IMG/VR virus record: IMGVR_UViG_3300021061_000010
Coordinates: 1-43,499 of that record
Origin: a virus
DNA: 43,499 bases
Reading direction: 5' to 3' (one strand)
The position numbers were made by a program, and so were the translations under genes. The number at the start of each line of letters is the position of its first letter. Positions within the stretch are counted from its first letter, which is position 1. Below are positions 30,276-37,167 of the stretch, in pieces. The notes below the pieces were generated by a model. It made no database searches, was not told the DNA's origin, and saw only the letters and a list, made by a program, of their open reading frames with translations.

Positions 30276-31304
30276 ATGCAGCGCGACACCCTCAACAGAA
30301 GGAAGCGATTCCACAAGCTCCCCGGCAAGACGAAGCACACCGGCGAGCGCCGGCAGCTCGAGATCACCGCGCGTGACGTCGCAGTCTTCAAGATCCTCGC
30401 GCGCTACCGCTACCTGCCCATCGACTTTATCTGGCGGCTGCTCCCCGCCGACATCCGCGGCACCTGCTACAAGCGCTTTCAGGAGCGCATGGGCGAGCTG
30501 CACCACCAGGACTACCTCAACCGTCCTCGTGCTCAGCGCCGTTCGGAAAACGCCAAATCCCGGCCGTTAATCTACGAACTCGGCTCGCAGGGCAAGGCCG
30601 AGTGCCGTGCGCGCGGCATCGAGATCTATCCCCGCCTCTCTGACCGGCAGCAATTTCCCCACGACCTCATGGCCTGCATGGTCATGGCCTACATCGAGAT
30701 CGCCTGCGCGGAGACCCAGGGCTTACAGCTCGTGACGTGGGAGGACATCTTAGAGCACCCCGCCACACCCGAAGTTCTCCGCGCGTCGAAGCATCCGCTC
30801 TCAATTCCCAAGATTCCCATCCGGCTCAACGGCACGAGCGTCTCCGCCAAGCGCGATAGTCGCCCCTTTGGTATCCGGGGCTATGGCGATGGAGGCAACC
30901 ACTACGCCTTCTGCTCGACCGGCATTGAAGCCGACTGTTCCAATGAGCCGCTTCGTCCGTCGGACATTACTGCCCGCGCCAACATCGAGGCGAAGCTCCG
31001 CGGCTACCTCTACATCGAGGAGGAGAAGGTCTACCAGACCCACTTCGGCTTTCCGAACAACCTCGACTTCTTCATCACTACGAGCAAGCGTCGTATGCGC
31101 AACATCATGCAGCTCTTTTCTGATCTCACGGGAGGTAAGGGCGCTGATCACGTCCTGTTTGCTTACCTACCTAACATGAACTCTGTCGAGACCGCGCCGG
31201 AGCCCAACGCCGAATTCTTCCTCCAGAACTTTGAGCGCGTGGGCCATCCGCCGTTCAACATCATCAACGAGCTGCACGCCGCACTACAAAAAGGGGCCGC
31301 ATAG
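30276..31304 (+). CDS. Replication-relaxation family protein
   Basis: A 342-residue protein. The N-terminal winged helix (ITARDVAVFKILARYRYLPIDFIWRLLP, about 29-57, then CYKRFQERMGELHHQDYLNRP) is typical of the replication-relaxation (plasmid replication/relaxase accessory) family. The remainder is alpha/beta with HDLMACMV (near 130). Such proteins start or assist plasmid replication or mobilisation and often neighbour TraG-like ATPases. It probably acts at an origin, perhaps in 24717-24965. Confidence 0.7.
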   Translation: MQRDTLNRRKRFHKLPGKTKHTGERRQLEITARDVAVFKILARYRYLPIDFIWRLLPADIRGTCYKRFQERMGELHHQDYLNRPRAQRRSENAKSRPLIYELGSQGKAECRARGIEIYPRLSDRQQFPHDLMACMVMAYIEIACAETQGLQLVTWEDILEHPATPEVLRASKHPLSIPKIPIRLNGTSVSAKRDSRPFGIRGYGDGGNHYAFCSTGIEADCSNEPLRPSDITARANIEAKLRGYLYIEEEKVYQTHFGFPNNLDFFITTSKRRMRNIMQLFSDLTGGKGADHVLFAYLPNMNSVETAPEPNAEFFLQNFERVGHPPFNIINELHAALQKGAA

Positions 31305-31316
31305 CGCGACCCCTTT
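31286..31316 (-). terminator. Terminator between convergent genes
   Basis: AAAGGGG...CCCCTTT: on the minus strand an 11-pair stem with one G-U and a GCTAT loop, followed by TTTTT. It ends the 58-residue minus-strand gene; the stem can also stop + strand transcription, though the + side has only three T. Confidence 0.65.
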
Positions 31317-31319
31317 GAG

Positions 31320-31496
31320 CTAATCATCCTTACTCGGAAACAACACCATCTGCCCATCGACCGGTAGCGCGTCGAGCTTGATGGAGATCCCATCTTTGCT
31401 GACGTTCCACGCCGAGCCGACCCGGGTATAGAAGTTCTTCCCGTCCGCCATCTTGCGGGACACGAAGACATCATACGCAGGCTTTTCACCTGGCAT
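31320..31496 (-). CDS. Small conserved-type protein (58 aa)
   Basis: Fifty-eight residues (MPGEKPAYDVFVSRKMADGKNFYTRVGSAW... ISIKLDALPVDGQMVLFPSKDD). The VSR-GKxFYTRVGSAW-xKDGISIxLDALPxDGxxVLFP pattern is one I know, from memory, in many proteobacterial and plasmid genomes; function unknown, probably a small beta-sheet protein. It is convergent with the replication-relaxation gene and has its own terminator. Confidence 0.65.
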   Translation of the reverse strand: MPGEKPAYDVFVSRKMADGKNFYTRVGSAWNVSKDGISIKLDALPVDGQMVLFPSKDD

Positions 31497-31566
31497 TACA
31501 CACCTCCAGTTAGAACGCAGTACTCGTTAAATGCTACCATGGAGCTAGATAAAACTGGAGGCTCCC

Positions 31567-32424
31567 GTGACTACGACCTACAAGCTGAACTACGCGGAGC
31601 TGCGCCAGCAGATTCCGTTTGAGCAGGTATTTACTTACCTCGGTCTCGATAAGATCGTGCCGAGGATCAAGGCAAATCAGCACAAGGGCACCTGTCCCTT
31701 CTGCAAGAGCGCCAAATCCTTTGTCGCTACGTACGATGGCGGGGAAGACAAGACCGGGCGCTTCAACTGCTTCGCCTGCAAGTCCGGCGGCGATTGCATC
31801 GAACTCGTCAACCGCATGCGCGGCAACCCACGGCGCGACAGCCGCGGGGTCTATCAGGCCGCTGTGGAGCTTCGGGAACGGTTTCTAACAGTTACTCCGC
31901 CCTCGGGTACTGTTGGAACAGTTACCAAGGAACCGGGAACTGTTAGTACTGTTACCCGGTCCGACGACGGCGGGGCGCTTCTGGCCAAGCTTCAGAAGGC
32001 TCTGGAAGGCGTGGAGCCGGGGCATCCCGCCGTCGTTTCCCTCGGGCTTTCTGAGGAAACCTGCCGGCATTTTGGCGCTGGCTACAAGAACACCGGAGTG
32101 TCGGCGAAACGCCTGCTTATTCCGGTGCACGATCGCTCAGGCACCTTGGTTGCCATTTGCGGCCGGGCGGTCAGCGAGGATCAGCAGCCCAAGTTCCTGT
32201 TCCACCACTTCGATCCGGGGCAGACGATCTTCAATGCCCACCGGCTCAAGGAGGGGCAGGATCTCTACATCTGCCACGATCCCCTCGACGTGATGCTGAG
32301 CTACGAGAACGACCCCAGCCTCAACGTCGTGGCGGTCTTCAACGACGGACTCACGTCCGCGCAACACGACCTGATTTCCGGGCTCATCATGTCGCTGAAG
32401 TGCGAACTCTCGTTCTCCCTGTAG
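31567..32424 (+). CDS. CHC2 zinc-finger primase-like protein
   Basis: A 285-residue protein from GTG (GGAGG 6 bases upstream). The N-terminal CHC2-type zinc finger is clear: CPFC (43, 46) and CFAC (68, 71) with GRFNCFACKSGGD. Residues about 175-285 resemble the DnaG TOPRIM region (LLIPVHDRSGTLVAICGR, then LYICHDPLDVML), but the catalytic glutamate of the VEGYxD motif is replaced (ICHDPLD) and the DxD part is missing. At less than half of DnaG it may recruit or regulate a helicase/primase instead of synthesising primers. Confidence 0.7.
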   Translation: MTTTYKLNYAELRQQIPFEQVFTYLGLDKIVPRIKANQHKGTCPFCKSAKSFVATYDGGEDKTGRFNCFACKSGGDCIELVNRMRGNPRRDSRGVYQAAVELRERFLTVTPPSGTVGTVTKEPGTVSTVTRSDDGGALLAKLQKALEGVEPGHPAVVSLGLSEETCRHFGAGYKNTGVSAKRLLIPVHDRSGTLVAICGRAVSEDQQPKFLFHHFDPGQTIFNAHRLKEGQDLYICHDPLDVMLSYENDPSLNVVAVFNDGLTSAQHDLISGLIMSLKCELSFSL

Positions 32425-32448
32425 TGGCGTGCCTCCCGTGTACAACTC

Positions 32449-32470
32449 GCTCCTGGCTTCGGTCAGGAGC
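32449..32470 (+). terminator. Rho-independent terminator with UUCG loop
   Basis: GCTCCTGGC-TTCG-GTCAGGAGC followed by TTTTT (to about 32475). An extra-stable UUCG-capped stem. Ends the primase gene. Confidence 0.9.
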
Positions 32471-32605
32471 TTTTTCTACATCACATTTTTCGTGACCTTA
32501 GCACATGACGCCACAGATTTACTCCCCGGCCTGCGTCAAGGAATGTACTGAAAAAAATGTCGGGCGCAGGCTTCCACCGTGCAATCACGCACGGGAGTAC
32601 AGCAC

Positions 32606-32785
32606 ATGAAGCACACTCAAACCAGCAAGCGCGACGCCATCGCCGCCTTCGCCAAGAAGGAAGGCAAGCGGGCGGTGGAGAACATGGCGCGGGGAGCTTT
32701 CGATGCAGGGGATATGATGCTCGGAGGTGCCCTTGCTGTCGGCGACGGTATCCTCGACTTCTTCATTCCCCGGAAGCGGAGGTAA
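32606..32785 (+). CDS. Small amphipathic protein (59 aa)
   Basis: Fifty-nine residues (MKHTQTSKRDAIAAFAKKEGKRAVENMARGAFDAGDMMLGG... LDFFIPRKRR), an amphipathic helix followed by a glycine-rich hydrophobic part and a basic end. The upstream leader holds GCCTGCG/CGCAGGC and CCGTGC/GCACGG hairpins. Function unknown. Confidence 0.55.
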   Translation: MKHTQTSKRDAIAAFAKKEGKRAVENMARGAFDAGDMMLGGALAVGDGILDFFIPRKRR

Positions 32786-32788
32786 GAG

Positions 32789-32905
32789 ATGACGATCCTC
32801 TGGGGGGTTAAATCCCACCGCCGCACCCGCTACTGGCTCAAGAGGAAGCGCCGGGTGCATGACCTGAAATACAAATACAATCGCCTTCACAAGCCTTGGT
32901 ACTAA
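32789..32905 (+). CDS. Very small basic protein (38 aa)
   Basis: Thirty-eight residues, strongly basic (KSHRRTRYWLKRKRRVHDLKYKYNRLHKPWY). GGTAAGAG precedes ATG. It ends 5 bases before a strong terminator, which supports that it is expressed. Confidence 0.5.
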   Translation: MTILWGVKSHRRTRYWLKRKRRVHDLKYKYNRLHKPWY

Positions 32906-32910
32906 CTCAG

Positions 32911-32940
32911 AACCCCGCCCTCAAACGGCGGGGTTTTTCT
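32911..32940 (+). terminator. Rho-independent terminator
   Basis: AACCCCGCC, seven-base loop, GGCGGGGTT, TTT. Ends the two small genes. Confidence 0.9.
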
Positions 32941-32947
32941 TTACCTG

Positions 32948-32979
32948 GGGTATACTTATAACTGGAAAGGAGTATACCC
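32948..32979 (+). promoter_or_regulatory. Inverted repeat enclosing the ribosome site
   Basis: GGGTATACT (32948-32956) and AGTATACCC (32971-32979), perfect 9-base arms 14 bases apart, the second touching ATG 32980. The promoter-like TATACT and the Shine-Dalgarno AAGGAG lie within or between the arms, so the element could be a repressor operator or an mRNA hairpin controlling translation. Confidence 0.6.
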
Positions 32980-33696
32980 ATGACGCTTATGCTACATGCC
33001 GGCGCCAAGGCCATCGATTACGACGGTTTGCGCGGGCTAGAGACGCCACCGGGCACCCCTACTCACGTTCCCATCCCGCATCACCTGCTCGTGGACATCA
33101 CCCGCAACATGCTCCAGTTCTATGGGCATGAGATTGTGGATGAACACTTCGGTGTGACGGAGGATCAAAATCGATTCTTCTGCTGCCTAACCCTCAAAAG
33201 CGCCTACGGCAGTTACGGAGACATGGTCGGGTTGCGCAACAGCCACGACAAGACCCTGCCGATCGGCTTGGCCTTCGGTTCCCGCGTCTTCGTCTGCGAC
33301 AACACCGCCTTCATTGCGGATCATGTCGTTCGCAGGAAGCACAGCAAACGGGCGCGTCACGAACTCCCATCCATCATTTCGGAGATCGTGGAGCCCCTGC
33401 AATCCCAGCGGGAAGCTCAGCATCGCAAGCTGACCCTGTACCAGAACACCCCGCTCCGGATCGAGCACGCGGATCATGCGGTGATCGAGATGTACCGCCG
33501 CGGTGTGCTCGGCATTACCAAGATCGACGACGTGCTCAAGGCGTACGAGGACCCACCCCACGACTGGGGCGACCACACGGCCTGGCGCATGTTCAACGCC
33601 GCGACGTTCGCCCTCACCGGCAAGGTCGCGGAAGATCCCCGTCTCACCAAGACGCTTCATGAGGTGATTGATGCGGTGTGCAAACCTACGACGTAA
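32980..33696 (+). CDS. DUF932-like phage/plasmid protein
   Basis: A 238-residue protein with the DUF932-type pattern: NSHDKTLPIGLAFGSRVFVCDN in the middle and a helical C-terminus (VIEMYRRGVLGITKIDDVLKAY, HTAWRMFNAATFALTGK). Members occur on plasmids and phages; function unsettled, possibly DNA-binding or replication-linked. AAGGAG lies 7 bases before ATG. It is regulated by the inverted repeat upstream. Confidence 0.65.
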   Translation: MTLMLHAGAKAIDYDGLRGLETPPGTPTHVPIPHHLLVDITRNMLQFYGHEIVDEHFGVTEDQNRFFCCLTLKSAYGSYGDMVGLRNSHDKTLPIGLAFGSRVFVCDNTAFIADHVVRRKHSKRARHELPSIISEIVEPLQSQREAQHRKLTLYQNTPLRIEHADHAVIEMYRRGVLGITKIDDVLKAYEDPPHDWGDHTAWRMFNAATFALTGKVAEDPRLTKTLHEVIDAVCKPTT

Positions 33697-34546
33697 GAAC
33701 TTCTGAAATTTGCCCGGCGCTCGTGCGGCCGGGCGTTTTTTTGTCCCCAGTCCATGCATCGTATCTCTTCCGCTTGACGCGAAATTTCTTTGCAATTTTT
33801 TGATCGAGCCGCGCAGCGAGTTCAAACAGGTTGTTCGCCATGTCCACAATTAGATCGTAGTCGGCATGTAGTCGCTTACCCGGCGCCGGACTGATCCTCT
33901 TAATCCCCTTAATTCGTCGCATGAAAGTTTCGTTTACCCGCCCCCGGCTATGGGTATAGATGTTTCTTAACTCGATCGAGAGCACCAGCAGGTCTCGCTC
34001 TTCCTGGGTTTCAGTCAAGGTGATGCCTGTGCGTGATTGCAGGAAACTCCCGATACCCTCGATCCCGCCATAACCGAGTTCATTGATCTTTCTGTCGATC
34101 AGGTACCTAACTATCTCCGAGCGCTTTGTGTGCTTCAGCACATCCTCAATCTTCACCATCTCACTCGACTTTAAGAGCTCAGGCCTCTTTAACATGCAGC
34201 TTTGTATTAGCTCGGATATGAAGGTCAAAAAATTATCGACTACGCGAATGCACATTATTTCCGAGTTGTAGTCCCCAAAGCGCGAAAGCTTATTTAGGAG
34301 CAAATTGGGGTTCGCCTCCGCTTCGCGCAAATTCTCCTGATCCTTATCCGTGCCATTTATGGCGAGCGCGCGAACAACAATGAGCCGCTGCTTATCTACT
34401 CGGGTCACCAAATCTACGGCGAAGAAGAAGAAATCGAATATCATTACATGGCGACGCATGAACCTACTTAGCACCTCGGAGCAGAGGCTCTCCGCTAGGG
34501 GGTACTTCAATGGCAATGGTTTCTTGTCGTTCCTCTCCCCATCCAT
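33686..34546 (-). CDS. HEPN-like protein (RX4H motif), minus strand
   Basis: A 286-residue, mostly helical protein. The C-terminal half contains IELRNIYTHSRGRVNETFM: R then four residues then H, the HEPN ribonuclease motif (RX4-6H), within the helical context typical of HEPN toxins and abortive-infection proteins. The N-terminus is hydrophobic near 35-50 (VMIFDFFFFAVDLV). AT-richer than the flanking late genes and antisense to them. Probably a lysogen-expressed defence or abortive-infection gene. It ends over the terminator of the DUF932-like gene. Confidence 0.6.
   Translation of the reverse strand: MDGERNDKKPLPLKYPLAESLCSEVLSRFMRRHVMIFDFFFFAVDLVTRVDKQRLIVVRALAINGTDKDQENLREAEANPNLLLNKLSRFGDYNSEIMCIRVVDNFLTFISELIQSCMLKRPELLKSSEMVKIEDVLKHTKRSEIVRYLIDRKINELGYGGIEGIGSFLQSRTGITLTETQEERDLLVLSIELRNIYTHSRGRVNETFMRRIKGIKRISPAPGKRLHADYDLIVDMANNLFELAARLDQKIAKKFRVKRKRYDAWTGDKKTPGRTSAGQISEVLTS
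33712..33742 (+). terminator. Rho-independent terminator
   Basis: GCCCGGC, nine-base loop, GCCGGGC, then GTTTTTTT. Ends the DUF932-like gene; it lies inside the 3' end of the HEPN-like gene. Confidence 0.9.
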
Positions 34547-34697
34547 TGAGATCCCCACCCGTTGGCTTAGCAGCGCGAGAGAGTACTCCGTCTAGCGCAA
34601 CTCGTCCATTCCTGGTAGAATTTTCTCATTAGCATTAGCTTTGTGGCCGAAGCGATGGACCTACTCACAAGGGGGGTTAATCGCTGCGGCATGTGAC

Positions 34698-35312
34698 ATG
34701 GCAACCGAGAAAGGAAACAAGCCCGTAGATCCTGATCGGGTGCCCATGCCCGTAGGCGGGCCGACCAAGTTCCGGCCTGAATACACACAGCAACTCCTGA
34801 CGTTTTTTGACGTGGAGCCGTACTTCAAGGACGAGGCAGAGCAGAGCATCGAGTTCGGGGCAAAGGGTAAGGTCCGCAAGGCGACGGTCAAATACCGACT
34901 CATGCCCAACAAGATGCCGACCCTCTTTCGATTTGCTCGGGAAATCGGCGTGGATTACACGACAGTATACCGCTGGGCCGAGCGAGGTGACGATCCTGAA
35001 CTTGAGACAAGACTCCAGCGTCACATTGAGGGGAAGGAAATCCTGCACCCCAGCGAGTTTGAGAAGCTCCAGGGGCTCAAAGAATTCTGCAAGGCATATA
35101 ACGAAGCCAAGCAGATGCAGAAAGAATTCCTCATCAACGTCGGGTTAGCCGGCGCAGCCCCGCCAGCTTCTTTCATATTCGTAGCGAAGAACATCACCGA
35201 CATGCGCGACGAGCGCGTGCATGAGCACAAGATCGCCGACTTTACCGAGCTAATTAAAACGAAACTTGAAGCTCGCCGAGGACATCCTCTCCCAGATACA
35301 AAGCGATCCTGA
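34698..35312 (+). CDS. Terminase small subunit-like protein
   Basis: A 204-residue protein ahead of the large terminase. A helix-turn-helix (LFRFAREIGVDYTTVYRWAERGDD, near residues 75-100) would recognise the packaging site, and a helical oligomerisation domain follows (FEKLQGLKEFCKAYNEAKQMQKEFLIN). ATG 34698 (MATEKGNKP) is preferred over GTG 34641. It overlaps the large subunit by 47 bases. Its packaging site is probably nearby (no cos or pac identified). Confidence 0.75.
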   Translation: MATEKGNKPVDPDRVPMPVGGPTKFRPEYTQQLLTFFDVEPYFKDEAEQSIEFGAKGKVRKATVKYRLMPNKMPTLFRFAREIGVDYTTVYRWAERGDDPELETRLQRHIEGKEILHPSEFEKLQGLKEFCKAYNEAKQMQKEFLINVGLAGAAPPASFIFVAKNITDMRDERVHEHKIADFTELIKTKLEARRGHPLPDTKRS

Positions 35313-36621
35313 GTTTTTCTTTACCGACATCCTCTCTGCGAACCTGTGGGATAAGCAGCGGGAGATACTCCACTCGATCAAGGATCACCGCTACACCGCC
35401 GTTCGCTCCGGCAACGGCTGCGGCAAGACGTACCTGCTCCCCCGCGTCGCGCTCTGGTTTCTCTACGCCTACGCCCCAGCCGTCGTCATCAACACCGCGC
35501 CGACGTGGCGCCAGGTCGAGCAGCAGTACTGGAGAAACTTCCGCGAGGCGTACCTCACCGCCCAGGTCCCGATCGGCGGCCGGCTCTTCAAAACCAAGTT
35601 CGAGATCGACGAGAACTGGTTCGCGCTGGGGCTCGCCACCGATGAGAACTCGGTCGTCAAGTTCCAGGGCTGGCACGCCAAGAACATCATGGTCATCTTC
35701 GACGAGGCGTCGGGTGTGGCCCCGGCGATCTACGAAGCTGCCCTCGGTGCGCTCTCCGGCGGTGAGACCGTCCGCTTCGTCCTCATCGGCAACCCCAACA
35801 GCAACTCGGGCGACTTCTACGACGCATTCCGCGATCCGAAGTTCAACAAGATCACCATCTCCGCCTACGACGTTCCGAATGTCAAAGAGCGGCGCCAGGT
35901 CATCCCCGGTCTCGTCACCCACGATTGGGTGGAGGAGATGCGGACCAAATATGGCGAGCACAGCGACATCTACCGCATCCGCGTCAAAGGCGAGTTCCCG
36001 CAGCAGGCATCCGACACCCTCATATCCATCGACCTCATTGAGAAGGCGTTCGGCGCCAGCCGCGAACTCACGAACCAGGCGGACGAGATCATCGGCCTCG
36101 ACGTGGCGCGCTACGGCGATGACAACAGCGCATTCGTGCACCGCAAGGGCAACACGGCCCGCGTGCTAGACGTGGTGTACGGCAACAGCACCATGGAGCT
36201 GGCCGGCCGCGCCAAGCGGTTCCTCACCCAGCAGTACAAATCAGCACGCCTCTTCATCGACGTGATCGGCGTCGGCGCCGGTGTGTACGATCGGCTGAAG
36301 GAGCAGCCCGATGTCGCCGGCCGCGTGTTTGGCGTCAACAGCGCCGGCAAGCCGCGCGACGAAGCCGCGTTCCTCAACATCCGCATGGAGTCCTGGGACA
36401 ACGTGCGCGCCTGGTTGAAGGACGCGATCCTCGAGAAGCACGAGGGCTTCTATCAGCTCGCCCACCCCAAGTACAAAATTCTCTCCAACGGCAAGATGCA
36501 GCTGGAGAGCAAGGAGGACATGAAGAAGCGCGGCGTCGCATCGCCGGACGTTGCCGACGCGCTTGCGCTCACACTTTCGAAGCCCACCGAAGGCGACAAC
36601 CTGGGGCTTGTGTGGATTTAG
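35266..36621 (+). CDS. terL: Terminase large subunit (ATPase and nuclease)
   Basis: A 451-residue motor. Walker A SGNGCGKTY (48-56), Walker B IMVIFDEASG (D146, E147), coupling motif near 173-179, and an RNase H-like nuclease with GLDVARYGDDNSA (D279), IDVIGVGAGV (D332) and SPDVADALALTL (D428, D431). It cuts and pumps DNA into the prohead. TTG is the start, inside the small subunit gene, since no ATG or GTG precedes the Walker A in frame. Confidence 0.92.
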   Translation: MKLAEDILSQIQSDPEFFFTDILSANLWDKQREILHSIKDHRYTAVRSGNGCGKTYLLPRVALWFLYAYAPAVVINTAPTWRQVEQQYWRNFREAYLTAQVPIGGRLFKTKFEIDENWFALGLATDENSVVKFQGWHAKNIMVIFDEASGVAPAIYEAALGALSGGETVRFVLIGNPNSNSGDFYDAFRDPKFNKITISAYDVPNVKERRQVIPGLVTHDWVEEMRTKYGEHSDIYRIRVKGEFPQQASDTLISIDLIEKAFGASRELTNQADEIIGLDVARYGDDNSAFVHRKGNTARVLDVVYGNSTMELAGRAKRFLTQQYKSARLFIDVIGVGAGVYDRLKEQPDVAGRVFGVNSAGKPRDEAAFLNIRMESWDNVRAWLKDAILEKHEGFYQLAHPKYKILSNGKMQLESKEDMKKRGVASPDVADALALTLSKPTEGDNLGLVWI

Positions 36622-36662
36622 GTCGCGAGGCATGCCCAGATACAACTTTTGGAGTATATATA

Positions 36663-36691
36663 TTGATCTTCGACTACTGTCCGTCTACAAT
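36663..36691 (+). promoter_or_regulatory. Sigma70 promoter of the lipoprotein moron
   Basis: TTGATC (36663-36668), 17 bases, TACAAT (36686-36691). Ideal spacing, separate from the late promoters, so the lipoprotein gene can be expressed in the lysogen. Confidence 0.75.
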
Positions 36692-36720
36692 CCGGGCGCT
36701 GCTCAATTTGGGGGATGTTC

Positions 36721-37062
36721 ATGATCAAGAATGTGGGGGTTCTTCTTCTCTCAGCTCTGCTGGCCGGTTGCGTTACCACGGGCGAATTTGAGGAATACAA
36801 GGCCCAGGTGGCCCGCGCCCCTCAGAAGCTTTGTGCCGTGCGCTGGGCCGACCACTTCACAAACGTAACGGCTGTTCCTCAGTACTTCACGGTAGCCAAC
36901 TGCCAGGAACTCGCCCGGGTCACTCTAGGGCAGCCTGCAGGACAGGCGCCGGGCACATCATGGTGGATCGGCTGCGCCGACCCAAGATACGCAAACGGCC
37001 AGTCTCACGGTGGAGCGAACGGCGGCACGGTTCCCGCACCCGATCATTGCAATTGGAGATGA
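36721..37062 (+). CDS. Lipoprotein moron
   Basis: A 113-residue protein with a lipoprotein signal (NVGVLLLSALLAGC, lipobox LAGC with C17), then a mature domain with several cysteines (LCAVRW, NCQEL, GCADPRY, HCNWR). ATG 36721 is chosen because GGGGGA lies 5-6 bases before it. It sits between terminase and portal with its own sigma70 promoter, a typical moron position. Such lipoproteins often block superinfection by acting at receptors or injection proteins; not proven here. Confidence 0.8.
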   Translation: MIKNVGVLLLSALLAGCVTTGEFEEYKAQVARAPQKLCAVRWADHFTNVTAVPQYFTVANCQELARVTLGQPAGQAPGTSWWIGCADPRYANGQSHGGANGGTVPAPDHCNWR

Positions 37063-37078
37063 GCTAACGATTGGGCCT

Positions 37079-37167
37079 GGGCCGCTCGCCTTCGGGGAGC
37101 GAGCGTGCCCAGCGCCTACCCCATTGGCCTCCAGCCAATGTGGATTTCGCATTGCTATTATGAGGCA
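37079..37167 (+). promoter_or_regulatory. Two hairpins and late promoter before the portal
   Basis: Hairpin 1: GGGC-CGCTCGC (37079-37089) with GCGAGCG-T-GCCC (37099-37110). Hairpin 2: CATTGGC/GCCAATG (37122-37140). Then TGTGGA (37139-37144), 11 bases, TATTAT (37156-37161), 6 bases, ATG 37168. The hairpins could insulate the promoter, act on RNA, or belong to a packaging site. Confidence 0.6.

Noticed and set aside
37105-37167. Longer portal start at 37105
   Set aside because: It would translate through the second hairpin and the late promoter, and the added residues do not fit the portal N-terminus.
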